Below, piece by piece: positions 1 to 8,432 of a DNA stretch of 64,000 nucleotides. The position numbers and the translations under genes are program-made. This DNA is from Acidobacteriota bacterium (GTDB lineage: Bacteria; Acidobacteriota; Vicinamibacteria; Marinacidobacterales; Marinacidobacteraceae), in the NCBI GenBank assembly GCA_022826195.1, contig JAJDVI010000058.1, forward strand, positions 62,001 through 126,000, in the 5' to 3' direction. Position 1 is the stretch's first letter, and every line of letters begins with the position of its first letter. The notes under the pieces were generated by a model. That model was given only the letters and a program-made list of their open reading frames with translations. It ran no database searches and was not told where the DNA came from.

Positions 1-197
1 ACCCGGGCGTCGCGCTTGATGTTCCTGTCCTTGACCCGCCCGGCCGCCGAGTTGACCACGATGAGATCGCCGTCGGTCTCCGCCCAGACCGGGGACACCT
101 GGGGACTGCCGTCCGCCATCAGGGTGGCCAGGTGGACGTAGCAGCGGGTCGCCAGAAACTCCCGGACCTCGGGAGAGAGGGTGCTGGTTCGGGGCAT
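1..197 (-). CDS. PPOX-class split-barrel flavin-type protein (partial)
   Basis: Only the first 65 codons are inside the window; the 3' end runs off base 1. The ATG at 197 lies 19 bp after the stop of the upstream thioredoxin-fold gene, so the two are probably co-transcribed. The visible N-terminus has LSPEVREFLATRCYVHLATL followed by DGSPQVSPVWAETDGD. That helix-strand-turn start is typical of pyridoxamine 5'-phosphate oxidase-like (PPOX or F420-dependent) split-barrel proteins, which bind FMN or F420 in the cytoplasm. The substrate cannot be told from this fragment. It is absent from the ORF track because it is short and truncated. Confidence 0.7.
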   Translation of the reverse strand, partial: MPRTSTLSPEVREFLATRCYVHLATLMADGSPQVSPVWAETDGDLIVVNSAAGRVKDRNIKRDAR

Positions 198-216
198 TCC
201 CGGTGTCTCCGGAGGG

Positions 217-1293
217 TCAGTTCGACGCGTCGATCTCGCGCTCGATCTCGGCCGTCAACTGCTCGAACGACACCGCGCCGCCGATGTACCGACCGTTCAC
301 GAACACGGCGGGAGTCCCGGTCTGTCCGAGGGCCAGGGCGGCGTCCAGATCCGTCTGCACCCGCTCATAGCTGCTGCCGGAGTTGAGGCACTGCGCGAAC
401 TCCTCGGTGTCCAGGCCGAGCACCCTGGCGTGCTGTTCCAGGCCGTCGAGCGAGATGTTGTCGTCCGCCCACAGCGCGTCGTGGTACTCCCAGAACTGCC
501 CCTGGTCCTCGGCGCAGACGGACGCTTCGTGCGCCTTCTGAGCCATCGGGTGCATGTTGCGCAGCGGGAAGTGCCGGAACACCAGGCGGACCTGGCTGGC
601 AAGGGCCTCGTCCTCCCGGAGCCGGTTGATCGACGCGTCGAAACGCCGGCAGAAGGGACACTCGAAGCAGGAGAAGACCACGAGCTCCACCGGAGCGCTG
701 TCCGGGCCGAGCGTAGCGTGACCCTCGGTTTCGATGGCGACCCGATAGGCGGGGACCGTCAGGTCCCAGTCGGCCTCGCGCAGCAGGCGGTTGCCCTCGA
801 GCTCGATGTTCCGCGCCATCTTCTGGTTGGCGATCTGCCGGCGAAGGTCGGTCGCGATGTCCTCGAGCGGGCGCCCGATCTGCTGGCGGTTCTGGTCGTA
901 GACGTACTGCAGTTCCTCGTCACTGACTTCCGGAAGGCCGATCTCCTGCGTGTAGTACTGGTTCAGGGTCATCCCTTTCTCGGCGGCGGCGGCAAGCATC
1001 ACCTGTTCGCGAGCCGCCCGCACCGCGCCCTGCTCGAGCAGGCTGTGGGTCTCGGTGTAGTAGTCGCTGCGCAACTGGGCGAGCTGGGATATGTCCCGGT
1101 CTCCCAGATCGTCGAGCGTGATCTCCTCGCCGTTCAGGACCCCGAGCACCTCCGAGTCCACTGTGTCGGGGAGCAGCGAGTCGGAGCCGGAAGCCTGGCC
1201 GCCGGAGCCGGCCACGGCCCCGCCGCAACTCGTAAGGGCAAGCAGCGCGGCGCCGGCAAGACACGGCGCCACCTTGACGAAGAACGTGCGCAT
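217..1293 (-). CDS. DsbA-type thioredoxin-fold lipoprotein
   Basis: A 358-residue exported protein. I start it at ATG 1293 (MRTFFVKV), 12 codons inside the ORF-track start, because GAGGT lies 8 bases upstream. Residues 1-23 form a lipoprotein signal with lipobox LTSC and lipidated Cys23. Residues about 45-150 look like a SurA_N/PrsA-type helical chaperone segment (VLGVLNGEEITLDDL). The rest is a DsbA/Thioredoxin_4 domain with redox motif C212-P-F-C215 and an extra Cys209 just before it. Expected role: thiol oxidation or disulfide exchange on folding proteins outside the inner membrane. It lies 60 bp after dtd and 19 bp before the PPOX gene. The combination of a chaperone-like segment with DsbA is inferred from sequence style, not from a search. 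Confidence 0.8.
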   Translation of the reverse strand: MRTFFVKVAPCLAGAALLALTSCGGAVAGSGGQASGSDSLLPDTVDSEVLGVLNGEEITLDDLGDRDISQLAQLRSDYYTETHSLLEQGAVRAAREQVMLAAAAEKGMTLNQYYTQEIGLPEVSDEELQYVYDQNRQQIGRPLEDIATDLRRQIANQKMARNIELEGNRLLREADWDLTVPAYRVAIETEGHATLGPDSAPVELVVFSCFECPFCRRFDASINRLREDEALASQVRLVFRHFPLRNMHPMAQKAHEASVCAEDQGQFWEYHDALWADDNISLDGLEQHARVLGLDTEEFAQCLNSGSSYERVQTDLDAALALGQTGTPAVFVNGRYIGGAVSFEQLTAEIEREIDASN

Positions 1294-1353
1294 CGGAGAT
1301 ACCTCGTGATCGGGCGAAGGGTCGGACATCCGCCGCGCTGGCGCCGGACCGCT

Positions 1354-1833
1354 CTACTGCGATTCGCCCGAGCGGGTAAGGATACTTCGCCCCGCCGGGC
1401 TCTCCACGAGGAGCGTGTAAGGCCCGTCGTTCAGGAGCGAGACCTCCATCATCGCGCCGAAGCGGCCGGTGCCCACCGGAACCCCGAGTTCCCGCAGCCG
1501 GGCGCAGAAGTCCTCGTAGAGCGCTTCGGCCTCGGGTCCCGGGGCGGCGCGGGTGAAGGACGGACGCCTTCCCTTGCGGCAGTTCCCGAGCAGGGTGAAC
1601 TGCGACACCGCGAGGACTTCCCCGCCGGTCTCGAGCACGCTCCGCTCCGGCTCCCCTTCGGGGGCCCGGAACATCCGCAGCCCGGCGATCTTCTTCGCGA
1701 GCCAGGCGGCGTCCTCCGCGGTGTCCGTGACGGAGACCCCGAGCAGCACCAGCAGCCCCGTCCCGATTTCGGAAACGAGTTCGCCGTCCACCGAGACCGA
1801 TGCGCGGCAGACCCGCTGGACGGCGGCGATCAT
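1354..1833 (-). CDS. dtd: D-aminoacyl-tRNA deacylase
   Basis: A 159-residue protein of full family length. DTD hydrolyses D-amino acids, and mischarged glycine, from tRNA in the cytoplasm. Visible signatures are the N-terminal MIAAVQRVCRASVSVDGE, the SQFTL motif near residue 78, and the C-terminal GTGRFGAMMEVSLLNDGPYTL. The last corresponds to the Gly-cis-Pro NxGPxT chirality-checking motif of the family. The start codon overlaps the stop of the ClC gene as ATGA, which implies translational coupling within the symporter-ClC-dtd operon. No broken or missing residues were noticed. Confidence 0.95.
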   Translation of the reverse strand: MIAAVQRVCRASVSVDGELVSEIGTGLLVLLGVSVTDTAEDAAWLAKKIAGLRMFRAPEGEPERSVLETGGEVLAVSQFTLLGNCRKGRRPSFTRAAPGPEAEALYEDFCARLRELGVPVGTGRFGAMMEVSLLNDGPYTLLVESPAGRSILTRSGESQ

Positions 1834-3575
1834 CCCGGGATGCCCCGGGGCGGGCCGTCCCCCGTTCCCGGTGCGATGCCGTAGGCGCGGAGCAGGTCGG
1901 AGACCGTGACGACCGCCTCGAGCTGATGGAGGTCCACCCGGCTCACCACGGGCAGGGTGTCCATGCGGAGGCGGCCCATGGTGGCCAGGACGTGGTCGAT
2001 GGGCTGGTCGGCGTGCGCGTGCGGGAACTTCCGGCCGCGTACCAGGTCCCCGAGACGCTCCTGGTCCTGTCCCCAGGCATGGAACCGCTCCAGCTCGGCG
2101 AGCGTGATCAGCCCGGAGATCCGGTTGCCCTCCGCCACCGGCCAGGCCCGCTTGCCGCTGAGCGCCACCCGCTCGATGGCGTCCTCCACGGTGAGGCTCG
2201 GCGAGAGCAGCTCGCGCGGCGGGCGCATCGCCGCGCGGACCACGGGGTGCGGGTCCTCGTCCTCCGTCGAGGGAAGCTGGATCCCGTCCTGCGCCGCGAG
2301 CGCCTCGTACACGGACACCCGCTGGAGCCGCCGGGAGACGAAGAACGAGGTCAGGTTGGCGATCATCATCGGCACGATGACGGCGTAGCTCTGGGTGATC
2401 TCGAAGATCATGAACACCGACGCCATCGGCACCCGGAGGATCCCGGCGAAGGCCGCGCCCATCCCGACCAGCGAGTACGCCCCCGGGCCGGAGGCGAAGT
2501 CGAACCAGGTGTTGGCCAGACTGCCGACGACGCCCCCCAGCATGGCGCCGAGAAAGATGCTGGGGCCGAAGATCCCGCCCGCGTTCCCGGAGGCGTAGGC
2601 GAAGACCACCAGCGCCAGGTGGAGCGCCAGGAGGACCGCCATGGTTCCCATGGGCAGTTCACCGGCGAGCGCCTGGCCGACCGGGCCGTAGCCGACCTCG
2701 AAGAACCCGGGGAGCAGCACCCAGGCGGCGGCCACCGCGAGACCGCCGAAGGCCGGCTGGAACCAGCGGGTCGAGACCGGCAGCCGCCGGAACGCGGCGC
2801 GCAGCCAGAGAAGCGCGCGCACGAAGCCCACCGACATCAGCCCGCCGAGCACGCCGAGCACGGCGTAAATGAGCAGTTCCCAGGGCGACCCGAGTTCGTA
2901 GGCGGGGACCGAGAACAGCGGCTCGTCGCCGAGCGAGAGGCGGAGCACCAGCCAGCTCGCGACGGCGCTCAGGACGACGGAGCCGAGCACCCGGGCGTGC
3001 AGGTTGCCGACGATCTCCTCGAGCGAGAACAGGATCGCGGCGATCGGGGTGTTGAAGGCGGCCGCGATCGCCGCCGCGGTCCCGACGGGTACCAACTGCC
3101 GGCGCTGCTCGGTATCCAGGTGCAGCGCCTCTCCCACCGAAGAGGCGATCCCCGCGCCGATCTGCGCGGAGGGCCCCTCGCGTCCCAGCGGGATGCCGCT
3201 CCCCAGGGTGAGCACGCCGCAGAGGTACTTTCCGAAGGGCACCCGGAACGGAATCCGGCCGTCCTTCGCGACCAGCGCGGCCTTGGTCTGCGGAATGCCG
3301 CTGCCCCGCGCCCCCTCGAACCAGCGGTGCATCAGGAATCCGGCCGCCAGGGCCCCGAGTACGGGGGCGGCGAATCGGGCCGCGCCGAGCGCCGGGCCGT
3401 GGACCACGATGTCGGCGAGCCACTCGGTCACCACGATGAAGGACACGATGACCCCGCCCACCAGCGCCCCGATCCCGAGGTTGAGACCGGTGAAGAATCC
3501 CGAGCGGCGCAGGAACTCCCGCGAGGACGCCGCTTCGACGATTCGGGAGAGGGTGCGGGTGCGGAACCGGCTCAC
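1830..3575 (-). CDS. ClC-family chloride/proton antiporter with CBS domains
   Basis: A 581-residue polytopic inner-membrane protein. The ClC ion-path signatures are all present: GSGIPQ near residue 92, GREGP containing the gating glutamate, and GNAGGIFGPSIF. The gating glutamate suggests a Cl-/H+ exchanger rather than a passive channel. Residues about 430-570 form a tandem CBS pair (ELLSPSLTVEDAIERVALSG and HADQPIDHVLATMGRL) that in other ClCs binds nucleotides and regulates transport. The GTG start overlaps the symporter stop by four bases and its own stop overlaps dtd, so it is the middle gene of a coupled operon. Export of acid or halide is inferred from family. Confidence 0.92.
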   Translation of the reverse strand: MSRFRTRTLSRIVEAASSREFLRRSGFFTGLNLGIGALVGGVIVSFIVVTEWLADIVVHGPALGAARFAAPVLGALAAGFLMHRWFEGARGSGIPQTKAALVAKDGRIPFRVPFGKYLCGVLTLGSGIPLGREGPSAQIGAGIASSVGEALHLDTEQRRQLVPVGTAAAIAAAFNTPIAAILFSLEEIVGNLHARVLGSVVLSAVASWLVLRLSLGDEPLFSVPAYELGSPWELLIYAVLGVLGGLMSVGFVRALLWLRAAFRRLPVSTRWFQPAFGGLAVAAAWVLLPGFFEVGYGPVGQALAGELPMGTMAVLLALHLALVVFAYASGNAGGIFGPSIFLGAMLGGVVGSLANTWFDFASGPGAYSLVGMGAAFAGILRVPMASVFMIFEITQSYAVIVPMMIANLTSFFVSRRLQRVSVYEALAAQDGIQLPSTEDEDPHPVVRAAMRPPRELLSPSLTVEDAIERVALSGKRAWPVAEGNRISGLITLAELERFHAWGQDQERLGDLVRGRKFPHAHADQPIDHVLATMGRLRMDTLPVVSRVDLHQLEAVVTVSDLLRAYGIAPGTGDGPPRGIPG

Positions 3576-5290
3576 GGCGTTCCTTCCTCCCCCCGCGTGT
3601 GGGCCGAGCTCCCGAGCAGCAGACCGACGCCCACGGTGACCGCCGTCCCGATCAGGTTGTAGTAGAGATAGGAAACACCCTCGATGCCGAGCGCCCGGGG
3701 GACCAGGTCCGCGGCCCAGACGGCGGCGACGCCGCAGAGCACCGCGGGGAAGGCCCGGCGGGCGCCCCGGTTCGGGAAGACGGCAGCGAGAACGAACGCC
3801 CCCAGGATGGGGCCGTAGAAGAAGGAACCGACCCGGTTCACCGCTTCCACCGCGGACCCGAGCCGCCCCATGTACAGGGCGGCCCCGGTGGCGACCGTGC
3901 CCCAGAAGAGGATCCCGATCCGCCCGGCGATCAGGTCATGCCGGTCGGACGTGGGACCGCGAACGAAGCGGTTCCGGAAACGCCGGTAGAAGTCCACCAC
4001 GCTGGCGGTCGAGAGCGCCGAAAGTTCCGACTCCACGGTGGACATCGCCGCGGCGAGCACCGCGATGAGGATCAGGCCGACGATCCCGGGGGGGAGCTGC
4101 GTGAACACGAAGGTCGGGAACACGTGGTTCGTGTCGCTCCAGGGTTCGCCCTTGACCTCGGCCGCGGTGCGCACCGCCTCGGCGCGCGTCTCCTGAAACG
4201 CCAGGTCCGCCGCCACGTAGCGCTCCTTCAGCGCCGCCTCGGAGGAGACCCCGTCCGCCTCCGCGTAGTCGAGGGCAGCGGTGCGGCGCTCGGCGAAGGC
4301 GGTCTCGTAGCGGGCCTCCATGGCCGCCATCGCCTCTGGCTCGGCGGCGCGCGTCTCGGCGAGCGTCACCGGATCGAAGAGCACGGGCGGCCTCTCGAAC
4401 TGGTAGAAGACGAAGAGGAGCGCCCCGGTCAGCAGGATCACGAACTGCACCGGCAGCTTGGCGAAGGCGTTGAAGATCAGCGAGAGGCGGCTCTCCCGGA
4501 GCGAACGTCCGGTGAGGTAGCGCTGGACCTGGCTCTGGTCGCAGCCGAAGTAGGAGAGCATCAGGAAGAGCCCGCCGAGGAGCCCCGTCCAGACCGTGTA
4601 GGTCTGGCGCGGGTCGGTGTCGAAGGACAGGGTCTCCAGGCGGCCCGTGGAACCGGCGAGCCGGAGCGCCTCCCCGAGGCCTATCTCGTCGGGCAGCCCC
4701 CAGATGACCGAACCGAGGCAGAACAGGATGCCGAGCAGGATGATCAGCATCTGCCAGGTCTCGACCCACATCACGGCGCGCATGCCCCCGAGCGCGGTGT
4801 AGATCGTGGCGAAGCCGCCGATGAGGAGAATCGTGAGCGTCGCGTCGAGCGAGAAGACCACCGAGAGGACGACCGACGGCGCGTAGATCACCACCGCCCC
4901 GGAGAGCGCCCTCCCGAAGAGGAAGAGCAGGCTGGTGAGGGACCGGGTGTGCGGGCCGCAGCGCTGCTCCAGGTACTCGTAGGCGGTGAAGACGCGCGCC
5001 CGGTAGAACAGCGGCACCAGGGTGACGCACAGGATCACCATGGCGATGGGCAGGCCGAAGTAGATCTGGATGAACCCCATCCCGTCCACGTAGGCCTGGC
5101 CGGTCGTGCCCACCAGCGTGATGGCGCTCGCCTGGGTGGCCATCACCGAGAGGCCCATCGCGTACCAGGGCATCGAGCGGCGCGCCAGGAAGTAGTCCTC
5201 GAGGCCCCGGTTCCCCCGCCCCGTCCAGTAGCCGACGGTGATGATCAGCCCGAAGTAGGCCGCGACGACGATCCAGTCGAGGAGTTGCAA
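3572..5290 (-). CDS. Sodium:solute symporter (SSF/SLC5-type)
   Basis: A 572-residue multi-pass membrane protein of the Na+:solute symporter family. The N-terminus LDWIVVAAYFGLIITVGYWTGR and the later VLAAAMSTVESELSALST segment (conserved SSF helix with sodium-site serines) support this. The start is TTG at 5290, with AAGG 7 bases upstream; no ATG fits the conserved N-terminus. A charged, Ala/Glu-rich helical insert of roughly 80-90 residues sits between two middle helices. The substrate is not identifiable. It is preceded by a 45-residue membrane protein and its stop overlaps the ClC start, so the three are likely made together. Confidence 0.9.
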   Translation of the reverse strand: MQLLDWIVVAAYFGLIITVGYWTGRGNRGLEDYFLARRSMPWYAMGLSVMATQASAITLVGTTGQAYVDGMGFIQIYFGLPIAMVILCVTLVPLFYRARVFTAYEYLEQRCGPHTRSLTSLLFLFGRALSGAVVIYAPSVVLSVVFSLDATLTILLIGGFATIYTALGGMRAVMWVETWQMLIILLGILFCLGSVIWGLPDEIGLGEALRLAGSTGRLETLSFDTDPRQTYTVWTGLLGGLFLMLSYFGCDQSQVQRYLTGRSLRESRLSLIFNAFAKLPVQFVILLTGALLFVFYQFERPPVLFDPVTLAETRAAEPEAMAAMEARYETAFAERRTAALDYAEADGVSSEAALKERYVAADLAFQETRAEAVRTAAEVKGEPWSDTNHVFPTFVFTQLPPGIVGLILIAVLAAAMSTVESELSALSTASVVDFYRRFRNRFVRGPTSDRHDLIAGRIGILFWGTVATGAALYMGRLGSAVEAVNRVGSFFYGPILGAFVLAAVFPNRGARRAFPAVLCGVAAVWAADLVPRALGIEGVSYLYYNLIGTAVTVGVGLLLGSSAHTRGEEGTP

Positions 5291-5303
5291 GGACGGGCCT
5301 TCC

Positions 5304-5441
5304 CTAGGGCGCGAAGATCCGCGAGAACACGAAGAGCAGGACGTAGACGGAAAAAGCCGTCAGCAGGACCGCCGCGTAGAGCCGCCGCCAGGAGCGGAAG
5401 AACCCCCGCGGGGAAGGGGGTTGGTCAGAAGACGTTTCCAT
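5304..5441 (-). CDS. Small single-pass membrane protein beside the symporter
   Basis: A 45-residue ORF too short for the track, starting at ATG 5441 with GGAG 6 bases upstream and ending 13 bp before the symporter start. The sequence is a polar N-terminus (METSSDQPPSPRGFF), a basic patch RSWRR, then one hydrophobic helix (LYAAVLLTAFSVYVLLFVF) and RIFAP. Topology by the positive-inside rule is N-in. Several SSF transporters have tiny partner subunits encoded immediately upstream; that analogy and the tight spacing suggest an accessory subunit, but I recognise no named family. Confidence 0.65.
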   Translation of the reverse strand: METSSDQPPSPRGFFRSWRRLYAAVLLTAFSVYVLLFVFSRIFAP

Positions 5442-5522
5442 CGGTGCTCCGGGTTGACTCCCGGCGAGCGCACTAGACTCACGAGCCGGGCCAGGCGCCT
5501 TGGCGCCGCGCCGGGAGATTCT

Positions 5523-5539
5523 AGGAGGCGGGGCCTCCT
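5523..5539 (+). other. Perfect 7-bp hairpin in PIG-L gene leader
   Basis: AGGAGGC, a GGG loop, then GCCTCCT form a perfect stem in the intergenic region between the divergent small membrane protein and the PIG-L gene. It ends 25 bases before the ATG and has no T-tract. It could be a leader structure or a protein site; nothing in the sequence decides. Confidence 0.45.
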
Positions 5540-5564
5540 TCTCCCACGCAAAGGGAGCGCAGTG

Positions 5565-8315
5565 ATGACCACTCCACGAAGAATGCGGCGGGGCGCACCT
5601 CTGACTCTCGCCCTGACAATGGCGGCAATCGCCGTCGCGGCGGCGGCGCCGGCCCAGCTCCGGCCCCTCGCCGAGGACCGGGGCGCCACCGGGCTCGGGC
5701 TCGCGCTCCGCAAGATCGGGAGCGGCGTTTCGGTGCTTACCGTCACGGCGCACCCGGACGACGAGAACAACGCGCTGCACGCCCTCCTCAGCCGCGGCCT
5801 GGGCGCCCGGGTCTCGCTGCTGACGCTGACGCGCGGCGGCGGCGGACAGAACGAGATCGGACCCGAACTCTTCGACGGCCTGCGCATCCTGCGGACCGAG
5901 GAACTCCGTACGTCCCACCAGCTCGACGCGGTGGAGCAGTACTTCGGGATGGTGTCCGACTTCGGATACTCGTTCAGCGTGGAAGAGACCCTCGATAAGT
6001 GGGACCGGGAGAAGACGCTCGGCGAGGTGGTGCGGGCAATCCGGACGCTCCGGCCCGACGTGGTGCTCACCCTGCCCCCTTCCGGGACCGGCGGCGGCCA
6101 GCATCACCAGGCGACGGGACGGCTCACGCACGAGGCCTTCGACGCCGCCGGCGATCCGGATCGCTTCCCGGAGCATGCCGAGCTCGGCCTCCTGCCCTGG
6201 CGGCCGGTGCGCCTGCTGGTCGGCGGCGTGGGCGGCGGCCCGGCTTCCGGTGATGCCCGGACCGTGCGGCTGGATACGGCTGTCTGGGACCCGCTCCTCG
6301 GCCGCACGTATGCCGACCTCGGTGCGGAAGCGCGCTCGGCCCACCGCTGCCAGGGGATGGGCCAGGTGCGCGGTGGGCCCAGCGGGTTTCCTTCGGTCCT
6401 GGCCGAGACCCGCGGCGCGGCGGACGGAACGGCGCTCGGACCGGAGGGGACGGACGGCCTCTTCGCCGGAATTCCGACCGGACTCGAGAGGCTCGATGAC
6501 TTCGTGTCCGGCAGCACCGAGGCGGTTGCGGAGACCCTGTCCCGGCTGACCACTCTCCGGGAGGCCGTGGCCGAAGCCGCCGGGGCATTTTCGGCGCTCG
6601 CACCCGCCGACACGCTCCCGGGTCTCCGGAAGGCGCTGACCGCGGCGCGCGGCCTGCGCCAGGGCGCGCTTCCCGACGGGCTGACCTCCGGCAGCCGGAC
6701 CGAGCTCGAGCACCGGATGGCGCTCCGGGAGGCCCAGATCCAGGAGGCGATCGCGCTCGCGCACGGACTCGTGGTGGACGCGGTGGCGGACACCGGAACG
6801 GCCGTTCCGGGCGGGCGGTTCGGCGCCCAGGTCTCCGTCCTCGGCGGACCGGCCGCGGCAGCGATCACCGGAATCGGAATCGAGGTTCCGGATGGCTGGC
6901 AGGTGCGCCAGCTGACCGCGGCGGCGGACGCGAGTCCGCGTCCCGGGCCACGACGGCGCCCCCTGCCACCTCCGATCGGCGCCGGCGACCTGCCTCTCGA
7001 GACGAGCTCCAGCCGCCCGCTGCGCGCGGAGTTCGGGGTCTCGGTGGCGGAGAACGCCGCCCTCAGCCGCCAGCCCTGGATCGACGACCCCGCTGCAGAC
7101 CGCTTCGACCCGCTGTCCGCGGAGTTGTTCGGCCTGGCGGCCCGGCCGCCCCAGGTCGTCGCGCGCGTTGCCTTCGAGTCCGCCGGCGTGCCCGTCGAGA
7201 TCTCGACCCCGGTCGAGTACCGCTACGAGGGGCCCTGGGTGGGGACGGAGAAACAGAAGGAAGTCTCGGTTCTCCCGCTCGCCTCGGTGGCCGTTTCACC
7301 CGAGATCGTCGTCTTTCCCCGCGGGCAGAACCCCCGCCGGCTCAGCGTCTCGGTCGTCTACCGCGGCGGCGGAGCGGCGGAGTTCCACGCCGCGCTTCAG
7401 GCCCCCGCGGGGTGGACCGTCGCCCCGGAGAGCGTTCCGGTCGCCTTTACCGGCCCCGGTGAGACCCGCGTCGAATTCGAGGTGAGCGCTCCGGCCGGAG
7501 CGGCGGACGGCGGCTACCGGCTCGCCGCTTCGGCGCGGCCCGCGGCGGGCGGCGACCCCTTCACCGAGACCGTCCAGAAGATCGCCTACCACCACATCGA
7601 GACGCGCTACCTGTTCCGCCCGGCGGAAGCCGCGGCCCGGGTGCTGGACGCCACCGTCGCCCCGGTCCACGTCGGCTACGTCGAGGGGGTCGGAGACGAA
7701 GTCGCCGAGGCCATCGCGCAACTCGGGGTACCCCTGACCTTCCTCGACGAAGCGGCGCTCGCCGAGGGCGACCTCTCGGTGTTCGACACCATCGTCCTCG
7801 GGGTGCGCGCCTATCTGGCCCGCCCCGATCTCCGGACGCACAACCAGCGCCTGCTCGACTACGTGGCCGGCGGAGGGACGCTCCTCGTCCAGTACAACAA
7901 GTTCGAGTTCAACGCCGGACCGTGGGGGCCGTATCCGATCTCGGTCGGACGGGGCCGGGTCACCGACGAAAACGCCCCGCTGCGGGTGCTGATTCCCGAT
8001 CATCCGGCCTTCACCGGGCCGAACCGGATCGGCGACTCCGACTGGGCCGGCTGGGTGCAGGAGCGCGGGCTCTACTTCCTCGCCCCGGACGGGGACCCCG
8101 CCTACCGGGACCTCCTCGCCTCCGAGGACCCCTTCGAATACAACGCCGGGGAGAAGCGCGGCATCCTGGTGGAGGCCCGCCACGGCGAGGGCCGCTGGCT
8201 CTACCTCGGCCTCGGGCTCTGGCGGCAGCTTCCCGCCGGCACCCCGGGCGCCTACCGGCTGCTCGCGAACCTGCTGAGTCTCGGGCACCAGCCAACCGGC
8301 ACGGACCAGCAATAG
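5565..8315 (+). CDS. Secreted PIG-L family deacetylase, multidomain
   Basis: A 916-residue exported protein. I start at ATG 5565 (MTTPRRMRRG), 48 codons inside the track ORF, because AGGGAG precedes it and a signal peptide follows (residues 1-31, cleavage after APA likely). The PIG-L/LmbE zinc hydrolase domain occupies about residues 55-250, with H63-P-D-D-E67 as metal and base residues and a downstream GGGQHHQATG histidine pair. A beta-rich middle (about 440-690) resembles NPCBM/NEW3-type domains. The last 200 or so residues (VLGVRAYLARPDLRTHNQRL, GGGTLLVQYN) resemble a ThuA/GATase-like fold. Likely role: de-N-acetylation of an extracellular amino-sugar conjugate. The substrate is unknown. 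Confidence 0.85.
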   Translation: MTTPRRMRRGAPLTLALTMAAIAVAAAAPAQLRPLAEDRGATGLGLALRKIGSGVSVLTVTAHPDDENNALHALLSRGLGARVSLLTLTRGGGGQNEIGPELFDGLRILRTEELRTSHQLDAVEQYFGMVSDFGYSFSVEETLDKWDREKTLGEVVRAIRTLRPDVVLTLPPSGTGGGQHHQATGRLTHEAFDAAGDPDRFPEHAELGLLPWRPVRLLVGGVGGGPASGDARTVRLDTAVWDPLLGRTYADLGAEARSAHRCQGMGQVRGGPSGFPSVLAETRGAADGTALGPEGTDGLFAGIPTGLERLDDFVSGSTEAVAETLSRLTTLREAVAEAAGAFSALAPADTLPGLRKALTAARGLRQGALPDGLTSGSRTELEHRMALREAQIQEAIALAHGLVVDAVADTGTAVPGGRFGAQVSVLGGPAAAAITGIGIEVPDGWQVRQLTAAADASPRPGPRRRPLPPPIGAGDLPLETSSSRPLRAEFGVSVAENAALSRQPWIDDPAADRFDPLSAELFGLAARPPQVVARVAFESAGVPVEISTPVEYRYEGPWVGTEKQKEVSVLPLASVAVSPEIVVFPRGQNPRRLSVSVVYRGGGAAEFHAALQAPAGWTVAPESVPVAFTGPGETRVEFEVSAPAGAADGGYRLAASARPAAGGDPFTETVQKIAYHHIETRYLFRPAEAAARVLDATVAPVHVGYVEGVGDEVAEAIAQLGVPLTFLDEAALAEGDLSVFDTIVLGVRAYLARPDLRTHNQRLLDYVAGGGTLLVQYNKFEFNAGPWGPYPISVGRGRVTDENAPLRVLIPDHPAFTGPNRIGDSDWAGWVQERGLYFLAPDGDPAYRDLLASEDPFEYNAGEKRGILVEARHGEGRWLYLGLGLWRQLPAGTPGAYRLLANLLSLGHQPTGTDQQ

Positions 8316-8382
8316 CGGCGGGGGGCGCGTCCGGGACCGCCCGCGAGGCGTCGCGGGCCGAATGACGTACGCTCTCGCGCCC

Positions 8383-8403
8383 CCGGCCGGCGGTAGCGGC
8401 CGG
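8383..8403 (+). terminator. GC-rich hairpin after PIG-L gene
   Basis: CCGGCCG, a 7-base loop GCGGTAG, then CGGCCGG form a perfect stem between the PIG-L stop and the DASS start. There is no T-tract, so it is a candidate intercistronic stem or a weak terminator rather than a textbook one. Confidence 0.4.
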
Positions 8404-8432
8404 CCCGGTATCGAATTCCGACGGGACAACCC

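Noticed and set aside
181-1884. 567-residue plus-strand ORF at the left edge
   Set aside because: It spans the DsbA-type lipoprotein and dtd genes on the other strand and shows no family signature; shadow ORF.
8360-8400. TGACGTACGCTC upstream of the DASS gene, resembling the CGTACGCGCGC promoter motif
   Set aside because: There is no -10 box at the right distance and the match is only partial.
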